Made by a program: the position numbers and the translations under genes
DNA from: an uncultured Granulosicoccaceae bacterium
GTDB lineage: Bacteria > Pseudomonadota > Gammaproteobacteria > Granulosicoccales > Granulosicoccaceae
Assembly: GCA_937981955.1 (NCBI GenBank)
Contig: CALJNA010000147.1
Location: forward strand, 1-32,964
Length of the DNA: 32,964 nucleotides
Direction of reading: 5' to 3'
Notes under the pieces: model-generated
Told to the model about the DNA's origin: nothing
The model's database searches: none
What the model saw: the letters and a program-made list of their open reading frames with translations, nothing else
Part shown: one piece after another, positions 8,450-15,143 of the stretch
Position numbering within the stretch: position 1 is the stretch's first letter
How the letters are laid out: the number at the start of each line of letters is the position of its first letter

Positions 8450-9160
8450 ATGGCCAGACAAATTGTTCTAGATACGGAAACCACCGGGCTTGACCCTAAA
8501 ACCGGGCACCGAGTCATCGAAGTGGGTTGTGTTGAGCTGCGTGAGCGCCGCCTGACCGGGAACAATCTGCATTTATATTTGCAGCCCGATCGGGAGATTG
8601 ACCAGCAAGCGATAGAAGTGCACGGCATCTCAAATGAATTTCTATTAGACAAACCGCGCTTCGCTGAAGTTGCCGAAGAATTGAAAGCTTATCTTGATGG
8701 TGCAGAACTACTGATTCACAACGCCCCGTTCGATGTCGGCTTTCTTGAATCTGAATTTTCCATTGTGGGAGATGAATTTCCACTGGCAAGCATCTGCAAA
8801 ATAACCGACACGCTGGCTATGGCCAGAAAAATGTATCCTGGTCAGCGTAATTCGTTAGATGCATTGTGTAAGCGTCTGGGTGTCAACAATGGGCACCGTA
8901 CATTGCATGGCGCGTTACTCGATTCTGAAATCCTGGCTGATGTTTATCTCACCATGACTGGTGGTCAGACGGCCTTGTTACTTGATGCTGAACGTTCAAC
9001 ATCGACGAATGAATCGCAAGCTGGCGCCCAATTGCAAACCGATAACCTCATTGTTGTGCGTGCGAACGAATCAGAAATGGCCGCACATGATGCCTGGCTG
9101 GCAAAACTGGAAGCGCAGGGTAAGTGTGTCTGGTCAAACAGCGAGTCAGTTTCAGACTGA
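8450..9160 (+). CDS. dnaQ: DNA polymerase III epsilon subunit (3'-5' proofreading exonuclease)
   Basis: This 236-residue proofreading subunit of the replicative polymerase has the DEDDh exonuclease motifs in order. Exo I is LDTETTG with Asp8 and Glu10, Exo II is LLIHNAPFDVGFLE (around residues 86–99), and Exo III is HGALLDSEILADVY with the general-base His and final Asp. The C-terminal 60 residues, which in E. coli bind the alpha subunit, are poorly conserved, as usual. It follows rnhA by 14 bp and is probably co-transcribed with it. The downstream neighbour converges on it. Confidence 0.96.
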   Translation: MARQIVLDTETTGLDPKTGHRVIEVGCVELRERRLTGNNLHLYLQPDREIDQQAIEVHGISNEFLLDKPRFAEVAEELKAYLDGAELLIHNAPFDVGFLESEFSIVGDEFPLASICKITDTLAMARKMYPGQRNSLDALCKRLGVNNGHRTLHGALLDSEILADVYLTMTGGQTALLLDAERSTSTNESQAGAQLQTDNLIVVRANESEMAAHDAWLAKLEAQGKCVWSNSESVSD

Positions 9161-9212
9161 ACATTCATTCCTATAAACTGCGCGCGAATGTAACTCCTGC
9201 TTTATCCCGTCG

Positions 9213-10748
9213 TTAAAAGTCCGTTGCTACGCCACCTTGTTCAACGCGTAAACGAACAAAAGCATCAAGCTCTTCCCTGACTGCATCATCTAATGCCGGC
9301 TCCTCATAGTTTTCGAGTAAGGCTTTATAAACTTTATTGGCTTTTTCTAAAGCGGTAGGGCTGCCGGCTTCAGTCCAGCTTTCAAAGTTACGCCAGTCTG
9401 AAATCATCGGTGAATAAAACGCACTTTTATAACGGGCCATGGTGTGAGGTGTGCCGAAAAAGTGTCCACCGGGACCAACGTCGAGAATGGCATCAAGACC
9501 CAGTGATGCTTCGGTAATCTCAACACCTTTCATGTAGGTAGCCATCATTTGCAGCAAATCTGCATCAACCATCATTTTCTCGAATGAAGCACTCAGGCCA
9601 CCTTCCATCCAACCAGCACCGTGCATAACGAAGTGACTTCCACCACTGATTGCGCCCCACAGTGCCATTGTTGATTCGTAACCCGCCTGGGCATCGACCG
9701 TGTTAGCAGCACAAACATTAGATGAGCGAAAAGGTATTTTGTAATGCCTTGCCAACTGGCCACTGATTTGTGCCGCGAGCACATATTCGGGTGTTCCAAA
9801 AGCGGGTGCGCCAGATTTCATATCCACATTGGATGTAAAGCCGCCGTATACAGCAGGCGAACCCGGATTAACCATTTGGGTAAATGCAATGCCCGCAAGC
9901 GCTTCTGCGTTTTGTTGCACCAGCGCACCCGCTATGGTTACCGGTGCCATGGCACCGGCCAAAGTGAACGGCGTCAAAACGACAACCTGGTTACGGCTGG
10001 ACATTTCAATGATGCCTTGAAGCATATAGTCATCAAGCTTTAATGGACTATTGCTGTTGATGATGGTGAACAGTGATGGCTCTTTGGCAAACTGTTCTTC
10101 ACTGATGCCGCGACCGATACGGGTAATTTCTATTGCATCAAGATTGCGTTGCTGGCCCAGTGAGTAACAATGGAAAACTTTATCGGTTAGCTTGACTGCA
10201 TCGGCCAGGCAGTGCAGATGTCGAACGGAAGGGTGCAAATCGATCGGCTCAACCGGATAGCCCGACGTGAAATGCATGATGTTCAACGACTGCATCAGGC
10301 GCAGAAAGGTTTGGTAGTCTTGTCGGTTTCCTGGTCGTCGACCATGATCAAGACAGTTCGTGTTTGGGGCACTGGCGACGGTGCCGAAGTTAACGAAATT
10401 ACCACCAACCTGAATATTGTGTGCAGGGTTTCGAGCGTGCAGGGTGAATTGTTCAGGTACGCTGTCCAGTAGTGCCATGATCATGTTTCGGTCAAAACGA
10501 ACACGCTGACCGTCGGCGGTGGCGCCTGCTTCGGTCATCATGTCTCGGGCTTGAGGTAGCAGCACATCAATGCCGATTTCTTCCAGCACACGCATCGAGC
10601 CATCGTGAATCAGCTCAAGCTGCTCAGAGCTTGCAACCGAGGTTGGCTGAAATGGCATTTGCAACTGCTGCCAGGGCAGTTGTTCGAACTGCTTGCCGGC
10701 GCCTGCCGATCCGCTGGAACGGCGTTTACGTGATGTTCGTCGAGCCAT
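9213..10748 (-). CDS. MttB-superfamily (trimethylamine/betaine) methyltransferase, non-pyrrolysine
   Basis: This 511-residue protein belongs to the MttB/COG5598 superfamily. Recognisable segments are VLEEIGIDVLLPQARDMM, NFGTVASAPNTNCLDHGRR, SLFTIINSNSPLKLDDYMLQ and the C-terminal LDVGPGGHFFGTPHTMARYKSAF. Family members move a methyl group from a quaternary or tertiary amine to a cobalamin-bound corrinoid protein. The reading frame has no internal amber codon, so this is not a pyrrolysine enzyme. It resembles the MtgB (glycine betaine), carnitine and proline-betaine branch. No corrinoid protein or reductive activase gene is nearby. The N-terminus is unusually basic (ARRTSRKRR). A TTG lies one codon upstream, but ATG 10748 is preferred. 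Substrate unknown. Confidence 0.88.
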   Translation of the reverse strand: MARRTSRKRRSSGSAGAGKQFEQLPWQQLQMPFQPTSVASSEQLELIHDGSMRVLEEIGIDVLLPQARDMMTEAGATADGQRVRFDRNMIMALLDSVPEQFTLHARNPAHNIQVGGNFVNFGTVASAPNTNCLDHGRRPGNRQDYQTFLRLMQSLNIMHFTSGYPVEPIDLHPSVRHLHCLADAVKLTDKVFHCYSLGQQRNLDAIEITRIGRGISEEQFAKEPSLFTIINSNSPLKLDDYMLQGIIEMSSRNQVVVLTPFTLAGAMAPVTIAGALVQQNAEALAGIAFTQMVNPGSPAVYGGFTSNVDMKSGAPAFGTPEYVLAAQISGQLARHYKIPFRSSNVCAANTVDAQAGYESTMALWGAISGGSHFVMHGAGWMEGGLSASFEKMMVDADLLQMMATYMKGVEITEASLGLDAILDVGPGGHFFGTPHTMARYKSAFYSPMISDWRNFESWTEAGSPTALEKANKVYKALLENYEEPALDDAVREELDAFVRLRVEQGGVATDF

Positions 10749-10941
10749 CAAATGTAACTTTCATTCGTTGAATTATTGCAGGCAAGTATAAGTGACAGTC
10801 GGCGCGAGCATGGGATGCGAGATGCGTTAATGCGACATGCAAAATAAATCAGTAATGGTTGTCAAATACAGCGTTATTTGGCCTTTTTTGGCAGGGTAAT
10901 TTGTAGCCCGTATGGGCGAAAAAAGACTGATTCACTTGCCG

Positions 10942-10976
10942 TATCATTAGCGTAAGCTACAGTAAGCTTACTGATA
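10942..10976 (+). other. Stem-loop followed by a T-run upstream of the first small gene
   Basis: GTAAGCT (10952–10958) and AGCTTAC (10965–10971) form a 7-bp stem with a 6-nt loop. The stem is extended by TATCA (10942–10946) and TGATA (10972–10976) across a 5-nt bulge. The hairpin also contains the 12-bp palindrome AGTAAGCTTACT (10961–10972). GGTTTTTG follows at once. It could be a terminator or attenuator of a leader or small RNA starting between 10750 and 10940, or an operator. No protein gene precedes it on this strand. The rest of 10749–11037 shows no convincing coding sequence. Confidence 0.4.
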
Positions 10977-11037
10977 GGTTTTTGCCAGATGTGGCCAGAG
11001 CGATATCAGTAATTCAGAGGTAACCAGAGGTAGAAAA

Positions 11038-11256
11038 ATGTCCACAGCTTTAAAACGCAGTGTTGGTCAAATCCAATCAACCCCAATGCAATCCGGGTCT
11101 TTACTTGAACACCTTTACACATTTTTCTCATTGACTGAACTGCAAGAACAGCTTGATAGAAGCGCCGATGAAAGCACCTTACGCAAGTGGGGAGTGAGTC
11201 AGTCTGAATATCACGAACAGGTGCGCGTTGCCATCGAATATGTGGAGCGGGAATAA
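11038..11256 (+). CDS. Small protein, paralogue of the gene at 11575
   Basis: This is a 72-residue protein of no family I recognise. The ATG has a Shine-Dalgarno-like AGAGGT seven bases upstream, and the stop is followed by noncoding DNA. It has no signal peptide, transmembrane segment or cysteine. The last 52 residues align without gaps to the last 52 of the protein encoded at 11575–11805. About 19 positions are identical, including LxTFF, TLxxWGV and a C-terminal VxxAIxxVxR helix. The shared C-terminal end and conserved aromatics argue that both frames are real. The first 20 residues are not conserved. It lies between an MttB-like enzyme and a flavin amine oxidase, but whether it relates to them is unknown. 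Confidence 0.75.
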   Translation: MSTALKRSVGQIQSTPMQSGSLLEHLYTFFSLTELQEQLDRSADESTLRKWGVSQSEYHEQVRVAIEYVERE

Positions 11257-11282
11257 TTTTGACTGATTGGATGTGACTCTGG

Positions 11283-11310
11283 TTGGGGGTTACATGTTGG
11301 GGGTTACATG
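11283..11310. repeat. Perfect 14-bp tandem duplication
   Basis: TTGGGGGTTACATG occurs twice back to back (11283–11296 and 11297–11310), 26 bp after the first small gene. The second copy supplies the left arm of a larger inverted repeat (11301–11351). It could be a recent slippage duplication or a tandem binding site. Confidence 0.8.
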
Positions 11311-11351
11311 ATGTTCAATAAAACGGACTTCAGTTTGTCCATGTAATACCC
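11301..11351 (+). other. Large imperfect hairpin in the spacer between the paired small genes
   Basis: GGGTTACATG (11301–11310) pairs with CATGTAA (11340–11346) and CCC (11349–11351), leaving two bulged bases. An alternative short inner pairing is GGAC (11325–11328) with GTCC (11337–11340). The 318-bp gap from 11257 to 11574 has no other plausible gene. It holds several further palindromes: GTACGTAC (11417–11424), CGAAT/ATTCG (around 11424–11438) and GTTAAATTAAC (11441–11451). The whole gap looks regulatory, perhaps carrying the promoter of the second small gene. Confidence 0.45.
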
Positions 11352-11574
11352 GGATTCGCGCCGCTTTTTGTTGGACACTTTAGATTAACATGGCATGCGT
11401 ACTAAATAGACAATTGGTACGTACGAATCCGACATTCGGCGTTAAATTAACACAATTGATACAGAATTTTAACGCTAGTTATCAGAGTTAAAGTTGAAAA
11501 ACATCTAATGTATTGCCACAGATGAAGCGCGGCCGGAACTGACCGGTTCACGTACACATTTATGGTGGTAATAA

Positions 11575-11805
11575 ATGGATTATTTTATGTCTTCGGTCTC
11601 AACAACCAGACAGTCTAAAGCTTTTGAAAACGCGCTTGAACCAGATTCTTTTCAGGAATATCTGTTCACGTTTTTCGGAGTGTCGCAGCTCATGCGCATG
11701 CATGCTGAGCACCCTGGTGAGATGACCTTAATGGTTTGGGGAGTGACTATCGACCAATACCGAAACGAGGTGGCCAAAGCCATCGACATGGTTATGCGCG
11801 ACTGA
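11575..11805 (+). CDS. Small protein, paralogue of the gene at 11038
   Basis: This is a 76-residue protein of no family I recognise, with an ungapped C-terminal match to the upstream small protein (SFQEYLFTFF and MTLMVWGV against SLLEHLYTFF and STLRKWGV). A GGTGG element precedes ATG 11575. An internal ATG at 11587 (MSSVSTTRQS) is an alternative start and would align better with the paralogue's MSTALKRS. No signal peptide or membrane segment is visible. The stop codon lies 14 bp inside the 3' end of the convergent amine oxidase gene. The size, predicted helices and paired arrangement would suit a small adaptor or regulatory protein, but that is a guess. Confidence 0.72.
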   Translation: MDYFMSSVSTTRQSKAFENALEPDSFQEYLFTFFGVSQLMRMHAEHPGEMTLMVWGVTIDQYRNEVAKAIDMVMRD

Positions 11806-12910
11806 GTTTTATTAGTTGTTGTGCAACTTCATCAGCACGCACCAACGCCCCTTCAATCAATCCGGCTCCGGTGGCCGCAGTTTCTGAACCCGCAAACCAC
11901 AGACTGTTATCGCAATGCGGTTGACGAACAGTTTCTTGCAGTACCGGTGGGTGTAATCCACTGCCGTTACGATCAGCTTCGGTAGTCGTCCATTGTTCGA
12001 ACGCCCAGTCCTTGACGATAATTTTATTCGGCGCTGGTGCATCGTTTCCAAAGCAGCGTGCGAGTTGTTGTTGTATTGCCTCGACAAAGTGTTCACCGGC
12101 TTCCGCCCGGATATTGGCAGGAACGCCTGAAAAACCAAACAGTGCAGCGGGTGTTCCATCGGGTCCACTGTGGTCATGAATTTCTGTTAACGGACCGACC
12201 TGACTTGCGACTCTCCCTGACAGGCCTGCTTCGCGCCAGAATGCGGTGTTGTAGAACACAACGATCTTTGCATGCGGCGCCATCCAGGTTTCTGCCACCT
12301 CCAGGGTGCGCCTGACCTCTGCGAGCGATGTGATATTCGGCGGCAGCATGGCGGCGGTAAGTCGTGGTGGTGTTGCAAATATCAGGTGGTCGGTTATTTG
12401 TGTACTGGTGACCTGTGATTCTGATTCTGTTGAGTGCTTGATTTGAAGATGCCAACGCCCGTCCTGTGGAGTGCAGTCAGTGACGACATGATTGTATTTA
12501 ACGGGTACCGCTACGTTGGATACCAATTTTTTGATTAGTGAATGTGTACCGCCTGTGATGCGAGCAATACCGTGTTGTGATGGCAACGGGTGCGGTGTGG
12601 CTGATTCGTTGGCGCTTCGATCAAACAATCCATTGCCTGAATCAAATTGATCAAACAAGGTGAGGCCAAGTTCATTCACCCATTGAGATACGACCGGTTG
12701 TGCATAAGGCCAAACCCACGTGGGGCCCAAATCCTGATGACTGTCATGATCGCCCGCGGGTTGTATTCGTCCGCCTGCAAAATCATTGGCCTCCAGCACT
12801 GTCGTGCTGATACCGGCTTGTTGGAGTCGGTAGGCGATGGCCAAACCACACAGGCCTGCCCCTATGATTGTCGTTGAACTGCCCGGTTCAGTTGTGCCTG
12901 CCGAGGTCAA
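11792..12910 (-). CDS. Flavin-containing amine oxidase family protein (NAD(P)/FAD-binding)
   Basis: This 372-residue FAD-dependent oxidoreductase begins with the dinucleotide-binding fold [16 protein letters not shown], then VLEAND and the GGRI motif (about residues 15–49). It ends with the typical [20 protein letters not shown] flavin-closing motif. It is shorter than most monoamine oxidases (about 450), with a compact substrate domain. The likely reaction is oxidation of an amine or a related CH–NH/CH–CH substrate; the substrate is unknown. The only plausible start is TTG 12910, because an in-frame stop lies eight codons upstream and no ATG occurs early enough to keep the FAD motif. This TTG overlaps the smpB stop (TTGA), so translation is probably coupled to smpB. 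Confidence 0.85.
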   Translation of the reverse strand: MTSAGTTEPGSSTTIIGAGLCGLAIAYRLQQAGISTTVLEANDFAGGRIQPAGDHDSHQDLGPTWVWPYAQPVVSQWVNELGLTLFDQFDSGNGLFDRSANESATPHPLPSQHGIARITGGTHSLIKKLVSNVAVPVKYNHVVTDCTPQDGRWHLQIKHSTESESQVTSTQITDHLIFATPPRLTAAMLPPNITSLAEVRRTLEVAETWMAPHAKIVVFYNTAFWREAGLSGRVASQVGPLTEIHDHSGPDGTPAALFGFSGVPANIRAEAGEHFVEAIQQQLARCFGNDAPAPNKIIVKDWAFEQWTTTEADRNGSGLHPPVLQETVRQPHCDNSLWFAGSETAATGAGLIEGALVRADEVAQQLIKLSRA

Positions 12911-13392
12911 TGAATTCTGACGACTCGTTGTTTATCGCGTTGCCAATCCCGTTCTTTCATGGTCGCTCGTTTGTCATACTCTTTCTTACCTTTACCAAGG
13001 CCTATTTCGAGTTTGACTTTGCCTGCCTTCCAATAAAGTGACATGGCGATAATGGCGTAACCTTTGCGATCGACAGCTCCGATTAGTCGGGCAAGCTCCC
13101 TTCGGTGCAACAGTAGTTTTCGACGGCGTGTGCCTTGAATGGTGCGATGGGTCGATGCCGATATAAGCGGTGTAATGTTGCAGCCGTATAACCAGGCTTC
13201 CATCTGATAAATCTGTACATAGCCATCGGTCAACTGGACCTTGCCTTCGCGCAGGCTCTTCACTTCCCAGCCTTGCAGAACCAGACCGGCCTCGAACTTC
13301 TCATCGATTTTATAATCGAAGGTTGCTCGCTTGTTTCGCGCAATGGTAGCGCTGGGAGTTCCCTGCTTTTTTTTGTTCTTTTTCTTCGCCAT
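12907..13392 (-). CDS. smpB: SsrA-binding protein SmpB
   Basis: SmpB partners tmRNA in trans-translation, rescuing stalled ribosomes. The start ATG 13392 (MAKKKNKKK) gives 161 residues, matching the family (E. coli 160). Upstream ATG 13425 would add 11 non-conserved residues. Conserved segments are [36 protein letters not shown] and [16 protein letters not shown] near the C-terminal tail that enters the ribosome. The gene is divergent from ratA, as in E. coli, with 39 bp between start codons. Its stop overlaps the TTG start of an amine oxidase gene. No tmRNA (ssrA) gene is visible in this window. Confidence 0.96.
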   Translation of the reverse strand: MAKKKNKKKQGTPSATIARNKRATFDYKIDEKFEAGLVLQGWEVKSLREGKVQLTDGYVQIYQMEAWLYGCNITPLISASTHRTIQGTRRRKLLLHRRELARLIGAVDRKGYAIIAMSLYWKAGKVKLEIGLGKGKKEYDKRATMKERDWQRDKQRVVRIH

Positions 13393-13431
13393 ACAGGCAT
13401 TATAGGGCCAGTAGCCGAAAAACAATTCACA

Positions 13432-13866
13432 ATGCCGACGATTTCACGAACCGCGCTGGTCGAACACCCCGCAAAAGCCATGTATGAGCTGGTGTGTGAC
13501 ATCGAATCCTATCCTGAATTCCTGCCGTGGTGCAGCGCATCGAGGGTCGACGAGCGCAGTGATACGCACCAGCGCGCCGCCGTTACCATCAATCAGGTGT
13601 TGAAGCAGAGCGAATTTTCCACGCAGAATGTGTTGGTCGATGGTGAGTCAATAGCCATGGAATTGATCGATGGGCCTTTCAATTATTTGCACGGCACCTG
13701 GCGGTTTCATCCATTAGGCAATACCGCTTGCAAAATTGAACTGGATATCGAGTTCGAATTTTCCAGCCCTGTGATCGCCCGTATGCTGAGTCCGGCATTC
13801 AACAAAGTGTGCGACACCATCGTGAACGCCTTTATCAAGCGCGCTAATCACCTGCATCAGTCATGA
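13432..13866 (+). CDS. ratA: RatA family protein (START/coenzyme Q-binding-like fold)
   Basis: This 144-residue member of the RatA/COQ10-like polyketide-cyclase/START superfamily starts at ATG 13432 ([21 protein letters not shown]). The frame is open further upstream from 13273, but that part overlaps smpB antisense and is not conserved. Hallmarks are [12 protein letters not shown] (about 22–33), [15 protein letters not shown], and a C-terminal helix [14 protein letters not shown]. coli RatA was described as a toxin blocking 70S ribosome assembly. The wider family binds lipids such as ubiquinone, and the toxin role may not be general. It is followed by ratB, as in E. coli. Confidence 0.93.
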   Translation: MPTISRTALVEHPAKAMYELVCDIESYPEFLPWCSASRVDERSDTHQRAAVTINQVLKQSEFSTQNVLVDGESIAMELIDGPFNYLHGTWRFHPLGNTACKIELDIEFEFSSPVIARMLSPAFNKVCDTIVNAFIKRANHLHQS

Positions 13867-13899
13867 TTAGCCGTTATCACGCAGCTGCGTAAGCGAATC

Positions 13900-14223
13900 A
13901 TGGAGTCTGAGCGCACCATGCGAATATCGGTGGTTATGGCCTTGCCAACAACACAACAGGTTATCGAAATTGATGTACCGGCACGTTGTTCTGCCAGAAA
14001 CGCTGTGAAACTGGCTATTGCCAAAGGGTTGAAAGTACAGCATCCTGAATTCGATATCGACGCAGCCCCGCTTGGCGTGTACGGCGTTCGAGTTGACGAT
14101 GATGCAGAATTGAAAGCGGGTGATCGGGTTGAGATTTATCGTGCGTTGCAGCAAGACCCGATGGAACTTCGCCGCAAGCGCGCCGCTTCAGAGCCCGGTC
14201 GGTTCTCTAAGCGGCGGAAATAG
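13900..14223 (+). CDS. ratB: RnfH/RatB family ubiquitin-like protein
   Basis: This 107-residue protein carries the RnfH β-grasp (ubiquitin-like) domain: MRISVVMALPTTQQVIEIDVP, then GVYGVRVDDDAELKAGDRVEIYRAL with a basic C-terminal tail (RRKRAA…KRRK). E. coli RatB/RnfH is encoded beside ratA; its biochemical role is unsettled. The start is either ATG 13900 or ATG 13918 (MRISVV), the latter preceded by GGAG/GAG and closer to the family N-terminus. The last 36 bp overlap the 3' end of convergent bamE. Confidence 0.88.
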   Translation: MESERTMRISVVMALPTTQQVIEIDVPARCSARNAVKLAIAKGLKVQHPEFDIDAAPLGVYGVRVDDDAELKAGDRVEIYRALQQDPMELRRKRAASEPGRFSKRRK

Positions 14224-14589
14224 TATTTCCCACCAGTTTCGGTGTTCTGGCAATTCTCCCGATTCTTCCTCCGCGTTACTGTCAATGCGAGCAACCGTGC
14301 TGTTTTCGAAGAAAATGGCCAGGCGTTTTGCCTCAACCGCAGCACCTGCAGGGGCTCTTGTGTACAGGTAATCCCACCGATCTCGGTGCATGGGTGCATT
14401 GGCAATTGGTGAGCCGAGTAAGGAACGCACAGCGCTTTGATTCATACCCACTTCTATTTCGGCTAGTTGCCGCTCTGAAATCAGATTGCCCTGTTGAATG
14501 GTGATTCGATGGGCGCGTGGCAACCAAAACGGGTCGCCGCCACAGCCGATGAGGAAAATAAACAGCAGTGGTGTTAGCAAAAAGCGCAT
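14188..14589 (-). CDS. bamE: Outer membrane assembly lipoprotein BamE (SmpA/OmlA family)
   Basis: BamE is a lipoprotein of the BAM complex that inserts β-barrel proteins into the outer membrane. The start ATG 14589 (MRFLLTPLLFIFLIGCGG) gives 133 residues with a compact lipoprotein signal and lipobox LIGC (Cys16). ATG 14604 (MDNLY…) and ATG 14640 are also open. Family motifs are QQGNLISERQLAEIEVGMNQSAVRSLLGSP and the WDYLYT strand. It converges on ratB with a 36-bp coding overlap. In E. coli bamE lies between recN and ratB; here about 5 kb of other genes separates it from recN. Confidence 0.93.
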   Translation of the reverse strand: MRFLLTPLLFIFLIGCGGDPFWLPRAHRITIQQGNLISERQLAEIEVGMNQSAVRSLLGSPIANAPMHRDRWDYLYTRAPAGAAVEAKRLAIFFENSTVARIDSNAEEESGELPEHRNWWEILFPPLREPTGL

Positions 14590-14711
14590 GTAAAGGTTAT
14601 CCATGAACTGAAGTGTGGCTCGTACCACGGAGTTTAGCAAACCTGAGATTACCCGGCGCGTTACACATTGTATGGGCCGTTGTCGGTGACGTTCTTGCGC
14701 TTATCCAATGC

Positions 14712-15143
14712 TTACTCGCCGTTGCAGACCATGCAGGCTCGTTTGTATGGTCCCAAAAGAAACAACGCGAGGATGATCACCAGCATGGCAAGAGACAGAT
14801 AGCACATTGGTATCGAATAGCTGCTTGCTGAGCGCATACCACCGCCGGATGCAGGGCAAACGCCACCTCCGGCCAGCAATTCAGCTATTGAGCCGGTAAG
14901 AGCGATAATGAACGCCACACCCCATCCCGCGCTGAAAAAGTAATGCTTACATCCGTTATGTCGGATAATTACTGAAGCGATCATCAGACCGTAGGCGAAC
15001 GTTACAACGTAGCAGATCGGAATGAATGCCAAGTGCGGGCAGGGTGCGCCGGTTATATTGGAGTAGCTGATACTGAGACCACCAAGAAAGCCAATGATCA
15101 GTAATACCCACAGACCCAAGTCGATCAGCTTATTGTTGTGCAT
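14712..15143 (-). CDS. Cysteine-rich four-helix membrane protein, unknown function
   Basis: I do not recognise this 143-residue protein. Four hydrophobic segments are visible (about residues 9–27, 40–60, 72–90 and 110–131). Cysteines are patterned: Cys35-Pro and Cys44 in IPICY, then Cys96-Pro and Cys114 in IPMCY, suggesting an internal duplication of a CP…IPxCY unit. The C-terminus has a CMVC (Cys137/Cys140) motif. A four-helix bundle with paired cysteines recalls quinone-linked thiol oxidoreductases such as DsbB/VKOR, but no family motif confirms that. The start overlaps the preceding FG-GAP gene by 14 bp, so it is the third gene of a coupled operon. Confidence 0.72.
   Translation of the reverse strand: MHNNKLIDLGLWVLLIIGFLGGLSISYSNITGAPCPHLAFIPICYVVTFAYGLMIASVIIRHNGCKHYFFSAGWGVAFIIALTGSIAELLAGGGVCPASGGGMRSASSYSIPMCYLSLAMLVIILALFLLGPYKRACMVCNGE

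Noticed and set aside
9161..9191. ACATTC/GAATGT inverted repeat as terminator between dnaQ and the MttB-like gene
   Set aside because: The arms are 6 bp and AT-rich, the loop is 19 nt and no U-run follows. It is too weak to call.
9213..10748. Possible pyrrolysine (amber read-through) methyltransferase
   Set aside because: The frame is complete with no internal TAG, so a pyrrolysine codon is not present.
10906..10917. GCCC/GGGC mini-hairpin followed by an A-run as a terminator
   Set aside because: The A-run is on the plus strand, and on the minus strand the T-run precedes the hairpin, so neither orientation gives an intrinsic terminator.
13273..13431. Upstream extension of ratA by 53 residues
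   Set aside because: It overlaps smpB antisense and lacks family similarity. ATG 13432 begins the conserved RatA N-terminus.
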